Source: Burkholderiaceae bacterium (GTDB lineage Bacteria; Pseudomonadota; Gammaproteobacteria; Burkholderiales; Burkholderiaceae_B). From it: a stretch of 64,000 nt of DNA. The notes beneath the pieces are model-generated. The model had not been told where the DNA came from. It was given only the letters and a program-made list of their open reading frames with translations, and ran no database searches. The stretch is taken from the NCBI GenBank assembly GCA_004322135.1, contig SCSG01000008.1, positions 124,001 to 188,000 on the forward strand, given 5' to 3'. A program made the position numbers and the translations under genes. Positions 44,507-54,252 of the stretch are shown piece after piece; within the stretch, counting starts at the first letter, position 1, and every line of letters starts with the position of its first letter.

Positions 44507-46054
44507 ATGATCAAACTTGCTAATTACAGCCAGGGCCGGTGGCAGGAAGGAAAAGGTTCGGGTTCGACGCTGTACGACCCGGTTCTGGGCACGGCGCTCG
44601 CCAGCGTAAACGCGGATGGACTGGACATCGCCGCATGCTACGACTTCGCCCGCACGCAGGGTGGGACCGCGCTGCGCGCCCTGACCTACGCCGAGCGGGC
44701 AGCCCTGCTCAAACAAGTGGTGCAGGTGCTGCAGGACAATCGCGACAAGTACTACGACATCTCCACGCGCAATTCAGGCACGGTGAAAAACGACACAGCC
44801 GTCGATGTCGACGGGGCCATCTACACACTTTCCTACTACGCCAAACTTGGCAGCAAGCTGACCGACCAGTCGCTGCGCCTGGACGGCGAGCCGGAGTCCC
44901 TGGCCAAGGAAAATGCCTTTGCAAGCCAGCACATCCACGTGCCCTTGCGCGGCGTGGCACTGCTGATCAACGCCTTCAACTTCCCGGCCTGGGGCCTGTG
45001 GGAAAAGGCCGCACCGGCCCTGTTGTCGGGCGTTCCCATTGTGGTCAAGCCGGCCAGCGCCACGGCATGGCTGACGCACGAAATGGTCAAGGACGTCATC
45101 GCGGCAAACATATTGCCGGCCGGCGCCCTGAACATCATCTGCGGCCGACCAGAGGGCTTGCTCGACGCCCTGAACGCGCTTGACATCGTTTCGTTCACAG
45201 GCTCGGCCGACACCGCTGCCACACTGCGCAATCATCCGCGCCTGCGCCACGACGGAGTTCGCTTCAATGCTGAAACCGACAGCGTGAACAGTGCCATCCT
45301 TGGCCCGGACAACACTGACGCCGCCGCTGACCTTCTCGTCCGCGAAGTGGTGCGCGAAATGACCATAAAATCCGGCCAGAAATGCACCGCGATCCGACGC
45401 ATTTTCGTGCCGGAAGCACGCTACGAAAGCATTGGCAAAGCCATCGCGTCCAAGCTCAAAACCATTACGGTAGGCGACCCCCGCAATCCCGAAGTGCGCA
45501 TGGGCAGCCTCGTCAGTCGCCAACAAAAAGATGCCATCATTGCCGGTATAGAACAGCTTGCCGCCAACAGCGAAATCCTTTTCGACGGACGTAAGGAAAC
45601 TACCATCCAGGCCGCGCCCGAAAGTGCATGCGTGGCGCCAGTTCTCTTCGGTGTCACGAAACCCGATACGCATCCGCTGGCACACAAGATTGAAGTATTC
45701 GGTCCGGTGGCCACCATCATGCCCTACCGCGACGCCGAACATGCATTCGAACTGGCCCGGCGCGGCATGGGTTCACTGGTCGCCTCGGTTTACAGCGAAG
45801 ACCCACAATTCATGGCACAAGCTGCCGTACGCCTGGCGGAAAGCCATGGCCGTGTCCTACTTGTCAATCCGGAAGTCGCCAAGACGCAGACCGGGCACGG
45901 TAACGCCATGCCCCAATCCAACCACGGCGGACCCGGCAGAGCCGGCGGCGGCGAAGAACTCGGCGGCCTGCGCGCGCTCAGGTTCTACCACCGCACGGCG
46001 GCGGTTCAAGGCGCGCCCGATGTTCTGGGCCATCTCGCCCCGAGCGCACCATAA
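44507..46054 (+). CDS. boxD: 3,4-dehydroadipyl-CoA semialdehyde dehydrogenase BoxD
   Basis: A 515-residue aldehyde dehydrogenase that oxidises the semialdehyde made by BoxC to 3,4-dehydroadipyl-CoA with NADP+. The cofactor region INAFNFPAWGLWEKAAPALLSG, the glutamate motif FNAETDSVNSA and the catalytic cysteine in SGQKCTAIRRIFVP are visible. The C-terminal part resembles the PaaZ-type ALDH family. The ATG at 44507 begins MIKLANYSQGRWQEG, and the frame open before it looks non-coding. It lies between DUF4863 and the ligase gene, fully consistent with BoxD. Confidence 0.93.
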   Translation: MIKLANYSQGRWQEGKGSGSTLYDPVLGTALASVNADGLDIAACYDFARTQGGTALRALTYAERAALLKQVVQVLQDNRDKYYDISTRNSGTVKNDTAVDVDGAIYTLSYYAKLGSKLTDQSLRLDGEPESLAKENAFASQHIHVPLRGVALLINAFNFPAWGLWEKAAPALLSGVPIVVKPASATAWLTHEMVKDVIAANILPAGALNIICGRPEGLLDALNALDIVSFTGSADTAATLRNHPRLRHDGVRFNAETDSVNSAILGPDNTDAAADLLVREVVREMTIKSGQKCTAIRRIFVPEARYESIGKAIASKLKTITVGDPRNPEVRMGSLVSRQQKDAIIAGIEQLAANSEILFDGRKETTIQAAPESACVAPVLFGVTKPDTHPLAHKIEVFGPVATIMPYRDAEHAFELARRGMGSLVASVYSEDPQFMAQAAVRLAESHGRVLLVNPEVAKTQTGHGNAMPQSNHGGPGRAGGGEELGGLRALRFYHRTAAVQGAPDVLGHLAPSAP

Positions 46055-46115
46055 CAACAATGCGCAACGCGACAAGAACTGACAATACGAAATTCATTCC
46101 TCCCTGGAGACTCAA

Positions 46116-47669
46116 ATGCAAACCTGCCCGGCAGAACTCAATTACGCCACGTACCTGGCGGACCTCAACAGCAAACACGCAAGCAAGCTGGCCTACATCG
46201 ACGACCAGCGCACCCTGACCTACGGCCAACTGACTCAACGCGTCGCTCAATTCGCAGGCCTTCTAACGAAACTGGGCATACGACGTGAAGAACGCATCCT
46301 GCTGCTCATGCACGATACCGTGGACTGGCCCGTCGTCTTTCTGGGCGCACTGCACGCGGGAGTCATCCCGGTTGCCATCAACACCCTGCTGACTCCCGAC
46401 GACTATGCCTACATCATGGAACATAGCCGCTGCCAGGCCGCCTTCATTTCAGCCCCACTGCTACCCAGCCTGCAAACTGCCATGGCGAAGGTCAAGCACG
46501 AAATCAAGCACATCGCCGTCGCGCAGCCGAACGGCCCGTTGCCTGATGGCATGCAGGAATTCGAAAGCCTGCTCACTCAGGCCGAACCAGTTGCCGCCGT
46601 GCACACCCTGGCCGACGAGATCGCATTTTGGCTGTACTCGTCGGGTTCTACGGGGCAGCCCAAAGGGGTCGTCCATACCCATGGCAATCTTTGGTACACG
46701 TACGAGCTTTATGCCAAACCCATACTGGGAATCCGGGAAAACGACATTGTGTTCTCGGCCGCGAAACTGTTCTTCGCCTACGGCCTCGGTAATGGACTGA
46801 CCTTCCCGCTTACTGCGGGCGCAACCACCGTACTGATGGGTGAACGCCCGACACCAGGCGCCGTCTTCAAACGTCTCGTCGACCACAAGCCCACCGTGTT
46901 CTATGGTGTGCCTACTCTTTACGCGAGCATGCTGGCTTCCCCCGACCTGCCGGCCAAAGCACAGGTTGCGTTGCGCGTGTGCACCTCGGCTGGCGAGGCT
47001 CTTCCCCGCGATCTGGGCGACCGCTTCACCGAGCACTTCGGCTGCCAGATCCTTGATGGCATCGGCTCGACCGAAATGCTGCACATCTTCCTTTCCAACC
47101 AGCCTGGCAGCGTGCGCTACGGCACCACCGGCAAGCCGGTTCCCGGCTACGAGGTAGAGCTGCGCGATGACCACGGCGAGGCCGTGCCGACGGGCATGAT
47201 CGGTGACCTGTACATCAAAGGACCAAGTACCGCTCTCATGTACTGGAACAATCGCGCAAAAACACGCAGCACATTCCTGGGCCCCTGGTTGAAAAGCGGC
47301 GACAAGTATGAATGCGACGCCGACGGCTACTACACGTATGCGGGCCGCAGCGACGACATGATCAAAGTCAGCGGCCAATATGTTTCGCCTGTCGAAGTCG
47401 AAAACATCCTCATCCAGCATGAATCCGTGCTGGAAGCTGCCGTTATTGGCGTGCCCGATGCCGACGGCCTGGTCAAGACCACGGCCTACGTCGTACTGAA
47501 ATCAGGCAATGAGCCCAGCGAAGAAATCCAGGCCGAGCTCAAGAATTTCGTCAAGTCACAGCTGGCTCCGTTCAAGTACCCGCGCACCATCCATTTCATC
47601 GAAGACCTTCCGAAAACAGCCACCGGCAAAATTCAGCGCTTCCGCTTGCGGATGCTTGAAGGAGATTGA
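46116..47669 (+). CDS. bclA: Benzoate-CoA ligase
   Basis: A 517-residue adenylate-forming enzyme. The AMP-binding loop is LYSSGSTGQPKGVVHTHG (about residue 172). Core motifs are DGIGSTEMLHIFLSN and YAGRSDDMIKVSGQYVSPVEVE, and the C-terminal lysine for adenylation lies in PKTATGKIQRFRLR. The length and sequence style match benzoate- and 4-hydroxybenzoate-CoA ligases. It activates benzoate to benzoyl-CoA, the inducer of BoxR and substrate of BoxB. A GGAG site precedes the ATG. It is followed after 5 nt by the hydrolase gene. Confidence 0.94.
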   Translation: MQTCPAELNYATYLADLNSKHASKLAYIDDQRTLTYGQLTQRVAQFAGLLTKLGIRREERILLLMHDTVDWPVVFLGALHAGVIPVAINTLLTPDDYAYIMEHSRCQAAFISAPLLPSLQTAMAKVKHEIKHIAVAQPNGPLPDGMQEFESLLTQAEPVAAVHTLADEIAFWLYSSGSTGQPKGVVHTHGNLWYTYELYAKPILGIRENDIVFSAAKLFFAYGLGNGLTFPLTAGATTVLMGERPTPGAVFKRLVDHKPTVFYGVPTLYASMLASPDLPAKAQVALRVCTSAGEALPRDLGDRFTEHFGCQILDGIGSTEMLHIFLSNQPGSVRYGTTGKPVPGYEVELRDDHGEAVPTGMIGDLYIKGPSTALMYWNNRAKTRSTFLGPWLKSGDKYECDADGYYTYAGRSDDMIKVSGQYVSPVEVENILIQHESVLEAAVIGVPDADGLVKTTAYVVLKSGNEPSEEIQAELKNFVKSQLAPFKYPRTIHFIEDLPKTATGKIQRFRLRMLEGD

Positions 47670-47674
47670 TCGAC

Positions 47675-48481
47675 ATGACGCAAGGGCAAACCATTAGCAC
47701 ACGGATCGTCCCTGTCCATTCTCTGGTGCGCGACCTGGAAATCGAGTGCCAGTTCATCTCCGAAGAAAAAACCTCGGCCGACCTCATTGTGTTTCTGCAC
47801 GAGGGACTCGGTTCTGTTGGCCTGTGGAAAGATTGGCCGGCACAGCTGTGTGCCGCCGCCAATTGTCGCGGTCTGGTGTTTTCACGCTATGGCTATGGTG
47901 CCAGCACCTTGCGGCCCAAAACCGAAAAATGGCCCGCCAACTACATGCATGAACAGGCCCGCGAGTTTCTGCCAGCGTTATTCAACGCGCTGGGCATGGC
48001 CAACGAAAAGCCCATCATCCTTGGGCACAGCGATGGCGGTTCGATCGCCCTGATTTACGCGGGGATGTACCCCGACAAAGTCAAGGCGGTCATCTCCATG
48101 GCATCGCACATCATGGTCGAAGATGTAACCATCGAAAGCATTCAAAAAGCACGCGAAGCCTTCCTGAATACCGACCTTCCCAAGAAAATGGCGCGTTATC
48201 ACAAAGACTCCGATTCAGCGTTCTGGGGTTGGAACGATGCCTGGCTAAGCCCCGAATTCCGGGACTGGAACATCGAATCGTTCGTTGCCACCATACGCTG
48301 TCCGATCCTGGCGATACAGGGCCGGGAAGACGAATACAGTACGCTTGCCCAAATCCAAGGGATTAAACGGATTGCAACACAAAGCAAGCTATGTATCATG
48401 GACGACTGCCATCATTCACCTCACAAGGAAAAACCTCAGGTGACGATTGACGCGGTAGTCAGCTTTCTTAAAAACCTATAA
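47675..48481 (+). CDS. Alpha/beta hydrolase of the box operon
   Basis: A 268-residue alpha/beta-fold hydrolase. The nucleophile elbow GHSDGGS (Ser about residue 117), an acid in QGREDEY, and a histidine in DDCHHSPHKEKP complete the triad. The upstream ORF start in the frame is not ATG, so the ATG at 47675 with GGAG ten bases before was chosen. It resembles enol-lactone hydrolases and other aromatic-pathway hydrolases. In this position it could hydrolyse a CoA thioester or lactone that would otherwise accumulate, but the substrate is not known. Confidence 0.82.
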   Translation: MTQGQTISTRIVPVHSLVRDLEIECQFISEEKTSADLIVFLHEGLGSVGLWKDWPAQLCAAANCRGLVFSRYGYGASTLRPKTEKWPANYMHEQAREFLPALFNALGMANEKPIILGHSDGGSIALIYAGMYPDKVKAVISMASHIMVEDVTIESIQKAREAFLNTDLPKKMARYHKDSDSAFWGWNDAWLSPEFRDWNIESFVATIRCPILAIQGREDEYSTLAQIQGIKRIATQSKLCIMDDCHHSPHKEKPQVTIDAVVSFLKNL

Positions 48482-48546
48482 GCAACCCCAACCGCGCCCC
48501 GGCGCACCATCTGCAGCACCCTTTCTAGAAATCAAGGAGTAGACAC

Positions 48547-49704
48547 ATGAAACACGTATTCACCGGCACCGTCCTTGCCTCGGCGCTACTACTTTGCGCG
48601 GGCACCGCATCGGCCACTGTAAAAATCGGCTTCATGCTGCCATATAGCGGAACCTACGCCAAACTGGGTGAAGCCATCGAAAACGGCTTCAAGCTTTATG
48701 TCAAGGAACAGGGCGGCAAACTCGCCGGCCAGGACCTCGAATACTTCCAGGTCGATGACGAATCGAACCCCGCCAAGGCCACTGACAACGCCAACCGCCT
48801 GATCCAGCGCGACAAGGTCGATATTCTGGTCGGTACCGTGCACTCGGGCGTGGCCGTGGCCCTTGCCAAGGCCGCCGACGATTCCGACACCACACTCATC
48901 ATCCCCAACGCAGGCGCCGACGTCATCACCGGCCCACTGTGCAGCAAAAACGTCTTCCGCAGCTCGTTCTCCAATTCGCAGCCCGGTATCGCCATGGGCA
49001 TGGTCGCAGCCAAAAAGGGCTACAAGACCGCCGTTACCATCACCTGGAATTACGCGGCTGGCAAAGAATCCACCAGCGGCTTTGCGCAATCATTTGAAAA
49101 GGGCGGCGGCAAGGTCCTTAAAAACCTCACCCTGCCATTCCCGAACGTGGAATTCCAGCCGCTGCTGACTGAAATCGCCTCCATCAAGCCCGACGTCGTC
49201 TACACCTTCTTCGCGGGTGGCGGTGCGGTCAAGTTCGTCAAAGACTACTACGCTGCGGGTCTGCGCAAAACCATTCCGCTCGTGGGTGCCGGGTTCCTTA
49301 CCGACGGCACACTGCAAGCTCAGGGTGAAGCCGCTCAAGGCCTGCTTACCACACTGCATTACGCCGACAACCTGAATACGCCACGCGATAACGCCTTCCG
49401 CGCGGATTACACCAAAACCTACCCAAAAATTGAACCGGACGTCTACGCGGTTCAGGGTTACGATGCTGCCCAGATCCTGGCTGCGGGCATGAACGCCGTC
49501 AAGGGCGACGTCTCCAAGAAGGCCGAAATGCGCGCTGCCATGAGCGGTGCCACCATCGACAGCCCGCGCGGCACTTTCAAGCTGTCCAAGGCTGGCAACC
49601 CCATCCAGGACTTCTATCTGCGTGAAGTCAAGGGCGACAAGAACGTGTCCATCGGCATTGCCGTCAAGGACCTGGCCGACCCCGCCCGCGGCTGCAAGCT
49701 GTAA
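48547..49704 (+). CDS. Branched-chain-type ABC transporter substrate-binding protein
   Basis: A 385-residue periplasmic binding protein of the LivK family. A signal peptide (residues 1-23, ending AGTASA) precedes VKIGFMLPYSGTYAKLG. The rest shows the two-lobe type I fold (LVGTVHSGVAVALAKAADD, FFAGGGAVKFVKDY). The ribosome binding site is AAGGAG. It is first of five transporter genes reading with the box operon. Family members in such clusters bind aromatic acids such as benzoate, and that specificity is inferred here. Confidence 0.9.
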   Translation: MKHVFTGTVLASALLLCAGTASATVKIGFMLPYSGTYAKLGEAIENGFKLYVKEQGGKLAGQDLEYFQVDDESNPAKATDNANRLIQRDKVDILVGTVHSGVAVALAKAADDSDTTLIIPNAGADVITGPLCSKNVFRSSFSNSQPGIAMGMVAAKKGYKTAVTITWNYAAGKESTSGFAQSFEKGGGKVLKNLTLPFPNVEFQPLLTEIASIKPDVVYTFFAGGGAVKFVKDYYAAGLRKTIPLVGAGFLTDGTLQAQGEAAQGLLTTLHYADNLNTPRDNAFRADYTKTYPKIEPDVYAVQGYDAAQILAAGMNAVKGDVSKKAEMRAAMSGATIDSPRGTFKLSKAGNPIQDFYLREVKGDKNVSIGIAVKDLADPARGCKL

Positions 49705-49725
49705 CGCGCTACAGAAGGACTATTC

Positions 49726-50607
49726 GTGGACCCGATCATTCTTCTGATCCAGTGCCTGAACGCCGTGCAATACGGGTTGTTGTTATTCCTGGTTGCCAGC
49801 GGGTTGACGCTTATTTTCGGCATCATGCGCATCATCAACCTGGCACATGGCAGTTTCTACATGATCGGGGCCTACATGGCCTTCGCCCTGCAACCCCTCA
49901 TCGCCCAGCATCTGGGCGGAGGGTTTGTCGTTACCGTGGCGGCCTGCATTGTGCTCGCCACGCTATTGGGCTATTTCCTGGAATGGGCCTTCTTCAGTTT
50001 CCTCTACACGCGCGAACATCTGCAGCAGGTGCTCATGACCTATGGGCTCATCCTGGTGTTCGAAGAGTTGCGCAGCATCATTATCGGTAACGATGTACAC
50101 GGGGTAACACCACCGCACTGGTTGGCCGGCACCATCCAGCTCAGTGACGTCATGACTTACCCCATCTACCGCCTGTTCATTTCAGCGGTCTGCCTGCTGG
50201 TAGCCGGGCTTCTATACTGGGTGCTCAGCCGCACACGGCTTGGCATGACCATCCGCGCGGGCGCAAGCAACCGCGAAATGGTCAGTTCGTTGGGTATCGA
50301 CATTACCCGCCTCTTTCGTATCGTGTTCGCCATTGGCGTCGCGCTGGCCGCACTGGCCGGAGCCATTGCGGCACCCGTGTCATCGGTATACCCGGGCATG
50401 GGCAATGCGGTGCTTATCATTTGCTTCGTGGTCGTCGTCATCGGCGGAATCGGCTCCATCAAGGGCGCATTCCTTGCCGCCATGCTGGTGGGCTTCGTTG
50501 ATACGTTCGGCCAAATCTTCTTTCCGGCCGCCGCCGGGGTCATGGTCTACGTGCTGATGGCCGTCATACTCTTATTCAAGCCCGAAGGGCTATTCAAGCA
50601 AGGCTGA
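49726..50607 (+). CDS. livH: Branched-chain-type ABC transporter permease LivH
   Basis: A 293-residue inner-membrane permease, GTG start with GAAGGA before it. About eight membrane helices are visible, starting LIQCLNAVQYGLLLFLVASGLTLIFGIMRIINLAHG, the diagnostic LivH segment. The cytoplasmic coupling loop (GMTIRAGASNREMVSSLGID) is typical. It pairs with LivM and the LivG and LivF ATPases. Probable substrate benzoate or a related aromatic acid. Confidence 0.9.
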   Translation: MDPIILLIQCLNAVQYGLLLFLVASGLTLIFGIMRIINLAHGSFYMIGAYMAFALQPLIAQHLGGGFVVTVAACIVLATLLGYFLEWAFFSFLYTREHLQQVLMTYGLILVFEELRSIIIGNDVHGVTPPHWLAGTIQLSDVMTYPIYRLFISAVCLLVAGLLYWVLSRTRLGMTIRAGASNREMVSSLGIDITRLFRIVFAIGVALAALAGAIAAPVSSVYPGMGNAVLIICFVVVVIGGIGSIKGAFLAAMLVGFVDTFGQIFFPAAAGVMVYVLMAVILLFKPEGLFKQG

Positions 50608-50610
50608 CGT

Positions 50611-51612
50611 ATGCGATTTTTAATGCGCGCAGTAATACTGCTGGTGCTCGTGTGCGCGGTTGCGCTGCTGCCACTGGTTGCCAGCGATTACTACACGGGA
50701 CTTGCGGTCAAGGTCATGATTTACGCGCTGTTCGCGCTCAGCCTGCAATTGCTGGTGGGCGGCACGGGCCTGGTCAGCTTTGGACACGCCGCCTTCTTCG
50801 GCATCGGAGCCTACGCCGTCACGCTGCTCTCACCCGAATCGGGCGCGGGCAATTTCTTTTTCCTGCTGCCCGGCGCCATTGTGGCGGCCATGGTATTTGC
50901 CGCCATCACGGGTATATTGTGCCTGCGCACCAAGGGCATTTACTTCATTATGGTGACGCTGGCCTTTGCGCAAATGGCCTACTACGTTTTCCACGACACC
51001 AAGCTGGGAGGCGGCAGCGACGGTATTTATATGTATTTCCGTCCTGAGTGGCGTATCGGCGACTTTGTGGTGCTCGACATCAGCAAACCGTACCCATTCT
51101 ATCTGTTCACCCTGGCCTGCCTGCTGCTGGGCTGGGGCTTCCTGGCGCTGCTCATGCGCTCGCGCTTTGGCGCCGCGTTAACCGGCATACGCGTAAATGA
51201 GCAGCGCATGCGTGCCGCGGGTTTCTCCACACTCAGCTACAAACTTGTGGCCTATATCATTGCCGGTGCCATGGGTGGCGTTGCCGGTGTGCTGTTCGCA
51301 GCCAAAGACGGCTACGTCAACCCCGAACTTCTCGCTTGGGAACAATCCGGCGTGGTGCTGCTCATGGTCATTCTGGGCGGCATTGGGCCGCTATGGGGCG
51401 CCATCATCGGCGCCGCGGCGCTCACACTCCTCGAAGAGGTCTTTCAATCACAGGCGCTGTTTGGCGACTTCGCCACCCACTGGCACCTTCCGTTCGGCCT
51501 GGCCATCATTGCGCTGGTTGCCGTCATGCCAAAGGGGCTTGCTGGCCTGCCCGAGCAGTGGCGCAACCATCGCACCAAGCGCGCGGTCAACGCGGCGCAG
51601 ACACAGCATTAG
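50611..51612 (+). CDS. livM: Branched-chain-type ABC transporter permease LivM
   Basis: A 333-residue permease with about ten hydrophobic segments. The ALFALSLQLLVGGTGLVSFGHAAFFGIGAYA segment and the coupling loop GAALTGIRVNEQRMRAAGFS are LivM hallmarks. The start lies 3 nt after the livH stop. Together they form the membrane pore of the putative aromatic-acid importer. Confidence 0.9.
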   Translation: MRFLMRAVILLVLVCAVALLPLVASDYYTGLAVKVMIYALFALSLQLLVGGTGLVSFGHAAFFGIGAYAVTLLSPESGAGNFFFLLPGAIVAAMVFAAITGILCLRTKGIYFIMVTLAFAQMAYYVFHDTKLGGGSDGIYMYFRPEWRIGDFVVLDISKPYPFYLFTLACLLLGWGFLALLMRSRFGAALTGIRVNEQRMRAAGFSTLSYKLVAYIIAGAMGGVAGVLFAAKDGYVNPELLAWEQSGVVLLMVILGGIGPLWGAIIGAAALTLLEEVFQSQALFGDFATHWHLPFGLAIIALVAVMPKGLAGLPEQWRNHRTKRAVNAAQTQH

Positions 51613-51620
51613 GTAGCCGC

Positions 51621-52367
51621 ATGAGCAAAATCCTTTTATCCGCCAGAAACATCACGCGCCGCTTCGGCGGGCTGACCGCCATCGACAACGTGTCCATCAA
51701 CCTGGCCAAGGGCGCGGTTCATGCCGTCATCGGAACCAATGGCGCAGGCAAATCCACGCTGATCAGCATTCTTTCAGGCGAACTCCCCCCCAATGAAGGC
51801 ACCATTCTCATGAACGATGCCAACATTACCGACTGGTCCCAGCCACGGCGCGCGCGCGCGGGGCTGGGCCGCAGTTACCAACGCACCACCATTTTTCCAA
51901 GCCTCACTGTCCACGAAAACTGCCGTCTGGCCGCGCAGGCCAATCATCAGAAATTCTGGAGTCTGAGTGCCTCGCGCCACTGCGCATTCAGCAACAAGGC
52001 TGCGGCCGAGGCGCTCGATCTTGCGGGGTTGGCCGCCGAAAGCACACGCGTTGCCGGCCTGCTTTCGCACGGCGGTAAACGCCAGCTCGAAATCGCCATG
52101 GGCCTGGCCACGCACCCCAAGGTTCTTTTGCTGGACGAACCCCTGGCCGGCATGGGACCCGAAGAGACAGACCGCATGCTGGGTCTGCTTGGCTCACTGA
52201 AGTCCGACCTTGCCATCCTCCTGGTCGAGCACGACATGGATGCCGTGTTCCGAATCTCCGACTCCATCACCGTCATGGTCAACGGCGGGGTCATCGCTCA
52301 GGGCAACCCGGACACCATACGCAACGATCCCCAGGTTCAAATCGCCTACCTCGGAGAAGAAGAATGA
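51621..52367 (+). CDS. livG: Branched-chain-type ABC transporter ATP-binding protein LivG
   Basis: A 248-residue ATPase. Walker A is GTNGAGKST (about residue 38), the signature is LSHGGKRQLEIA and Walker B is VLLLDEPLAGM, with H-loop LLVEHDMDAVF. The signature LSHGG deviates slightly from LSGG, as often in LivG. The stop overlaps the livF start by 4 nt (ATGA). A longer frame from 51336 overlaps livM and was rejected. Confidence 0.9.
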   Translation: MSKILLSARNITRRFGGLTAIDNVSINLAKGAVHAVIGTNGAGKSTLISILSGELPPNEGTILMNDANITDWSQPRRARAGLGRSYQRTTIFPSLTVHENCRLAAQANHQKFWSLSASRHCAFSNKAAAEALDLAGLAAESTRVAGLLSHGGKRQLEIAMGLATHPKVLLLDEPLAGMGPEETDRMLGLLGSLKSDLAILLVEHDMDAVFRISDSITVMVNGGVIAQGNPDTIRNDPQVQIAYLGEEE

Positions 52368-53074
52368 GCGCGCTGGTATTGGCCGACGCCCTGCACACAT
52401 ACTACGGCGAAAGCCACATCCTGTACGGGGTCAGCCTGCAAATCGAAGCCGGCGAATCCATCGGGCTGCTGGGCCGCAACGGCATGGGCAAGACCACATT
52501 GATCCGCACGATTCTGGGGCATATCAGGCCAGCAAATGGCCGTGTCTTCGTACGTGGCAAAAACTGCACGCACGCTGCACCCTACCAGGTGTCGCGGCTG
52601 GGCGTCGCCTACGTGCCCGAAGGGCGTGGCATCTTCCCCAATCTGGACGTGCGCGAGAACCTGATGATGGCGGCCCGGCCCGGCTACGGAGGACGCAACG
52701 AATGGACCTACGACCGCGTGCTCGAATCGTTTCCACGCCTGGCCGAAAGACTGTCGCACGGCGGACAGCAGCTTTCAGGCGGCGAACAGCAGATGCTGGC
52801 CATCGGGAGGGCGCTCATGACCAATCCCGACGTGCTCATCCTGGACGAGGCCACCGAGGGCCTGGCCCCACTCATCATCACCGAAATCTGGCGCATCATC
52901 AGCGCCATACGCAGCACTGGCGTTTCCACCCTTATCGTGGACCGCAATTACCGCAAGGTTCTGGCACACACCGACCGCTGCATCGTACTGGAAAAAGGCA
53001 ATGTGGTCGAAGCCAAGGACAGCGCTACGCTGTCAAAGCAGACCGAACTGCTGACACGCTATCTGGGCGTATAA
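52364..53074 (+). CDS. livF: Branched-chain-type ABC transporter ATP-binding protein LivF
   Basis: A 236-residue ATPase. Walker A is GRNGMGKTTLIR, the signature is LSGGEQQMLAIGRAL and Walker B is VLILDEATEGLAP. The H-loop position reads VDRNY rather than the usual VEQN, as in some LivF clades. It closes the five-gene transporter set. About 140 bp of sequence without recognisable features follow before the convergent sua5. Confidence 0.9.
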   Translation: MSALVLADALHTYYGESHILYGVSLQIEAGESIGLLGRNGMGKTTLIRTILGHIRPANGRVFVRGKNCTHAAPYQVSRLGVAYVPEGRGIFPNLDVRENLMMAARPGYGGRNEWTYDRVLESFPRLAERLSHGGQQLSGGEQQMLAIGRALMTNPDVLILDEATEGLAPLIITEIWRIISAIRSTGVSTLIVDRNYRKVLAHTDRCIVLEKGNVVEAKDSATLSKQTELLTRYLGV

Positions 53075-53214
53075 AGCGAACGACAAAACCAGGTCGCGCA
53101 TCCGGGCATCGTGGGGCGAAGTGCAGGACGGTGTGTCCCGCACAAAACGTTCACTGCAAACGTGGACGGCCGCCAGGAATTCGCCATTGGCTGCCAAAGA
53201 GCACATTGCCGCAA

Positions 53215-54252
53215 TTACAGAAAAGCCGCCGCCGCGCGCCCGATGCGGTCATTCACGGCCTGCCATTCACTATTTCGCGGTGGCTGCTCAACGAGAATCC
53301 GCGCGTAACCGCCGCGGTCAAGCCTGCGCAACAGCGCGTAGAGCTCACCAGCATAAACATGTGCATCCAGCGCTGCCGGTACCCAATCAACATTCGGCAA
53401 GGCGTCCGGGCCGGCATCGCCACCAAATATTACGACTGCCACACGCGTGCCCTTATTGCTGGCTTTTCTGGCCTGTTCAAGCAGGCTTTCACGCGACAGC
53501 AACACCAGTGGCGTACGCGGCGCATAGTGTGCCTTGAGCGAACCCGACACACGAGGCGCTGCATCATCACGGCCGCCAACGTCAACGCCAAGCACGTGCT
53601 CCAGCTGCGCCACCGAAATATGTCCCGGACGCAACAGTACTGGCCCGACGCCCTGCTCTACACGTGACAGATCCAGTATGGTCGACTCAATGCCGATTCC
53701 GGATTGCCCACCATCCAGCACCAACAACTCACCACTGCGCAATAGCTCCGGAAACTCGGTACGCACGTGCTCGGCTCGAGTGGGCGATACCTGGCCGAAC
53801 TTATTGGCCGAAGGTGCCGCGACGCCACCTCGGCTGTTCGGCTTGAGGCGTGAAAATTCCCTCAGCAATGCCTGTGCCACCGGGTGCGAGGGGCAACGCA
53901 GGCCAATGCTGTCCTGACCACCACTTACCGCCTCGGGGATATGTAGCGCACGCGGCAGAATCAGGGTAAGCGGGCCCGGCCAGAAGGCATCGATCAGCAC
54001 ACGCGCCTGAGGCGGAACCTGACGAGCCCAATAATCCACATCGGCTCCGGGGGCCAGATGAACAATGACGGGATGATTGGCCGGGCGGCCCTTGGCCGCG
54101 TAAATGCGGGCGATAGCCGCCGGATTTTCCGCATCGCCACCCAATCCATAGACAGTTTCGGTGGGAAATGCGACGAGACCGCCCGCAAGCAGGTAGCGCG
54201 CAGCCTGCTCCAAGTCGTCAGCCTGCGGCACCACATTATCTTTGCTCTTCAT
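53215..54252 (-). CDS. sua5: L-threonylcarbamoyladenylate synthase, long (Sua5) type
   Basis: A 345-residue enzyme that makes threonylcarbamoyl-AMP from threonine, bicarbonate and ATP for tRNA t6A. The YrdC domain (about 1-200) holds LVAFPTETVYGLGGDA, YAAKGRPANHPVIVHLA and RCPSHPVAQALL. The C-terminal third is the Sua5 domain. The ATG at 54252 overlaps the purK stop (ATGA), so the longer start at 54276 was not used. Last gene of the purC-purE-purK-sua5 series. Confidence 0.93.
   Translation of the reverse strand: MKSKDNVVPQADDLEQAARYLLAGGLVAFPTETVYGLGGDAENPAAIARIYAAKGRPANHPVIVHLAPGADVDYWARQVPPQARVLIDAFWPGPLTLILPRALHIPEAVSGGQDSIGLRCPSHPVAQALLREFSRLKPNSRGGVAAPSANKFGQVSPTRAEHVRTEFPELLRSGELLVLDGGQSGIGIESTILDLSRVEQGVGPVLLRPGHISVAQLEHVLGVDVGGRDDAAPRVSGSLKAHYAPRTPLVLLSRESLLEQARKASNKGTRVAVVIFGGDAGPDALPNVDWVPAALDAHVYAGELYALLRRLDRGGYARILVEQPPRNSEWQAVNDRIGRAAAAFL

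Noticed and set aside
52210-53667. A 485-codon plus-strand ORF over livG, livF and the end of sua5
   Set aside because: It runs out of frame through three well-supported genes and has Arg/His/Pro-rich shadow composition.
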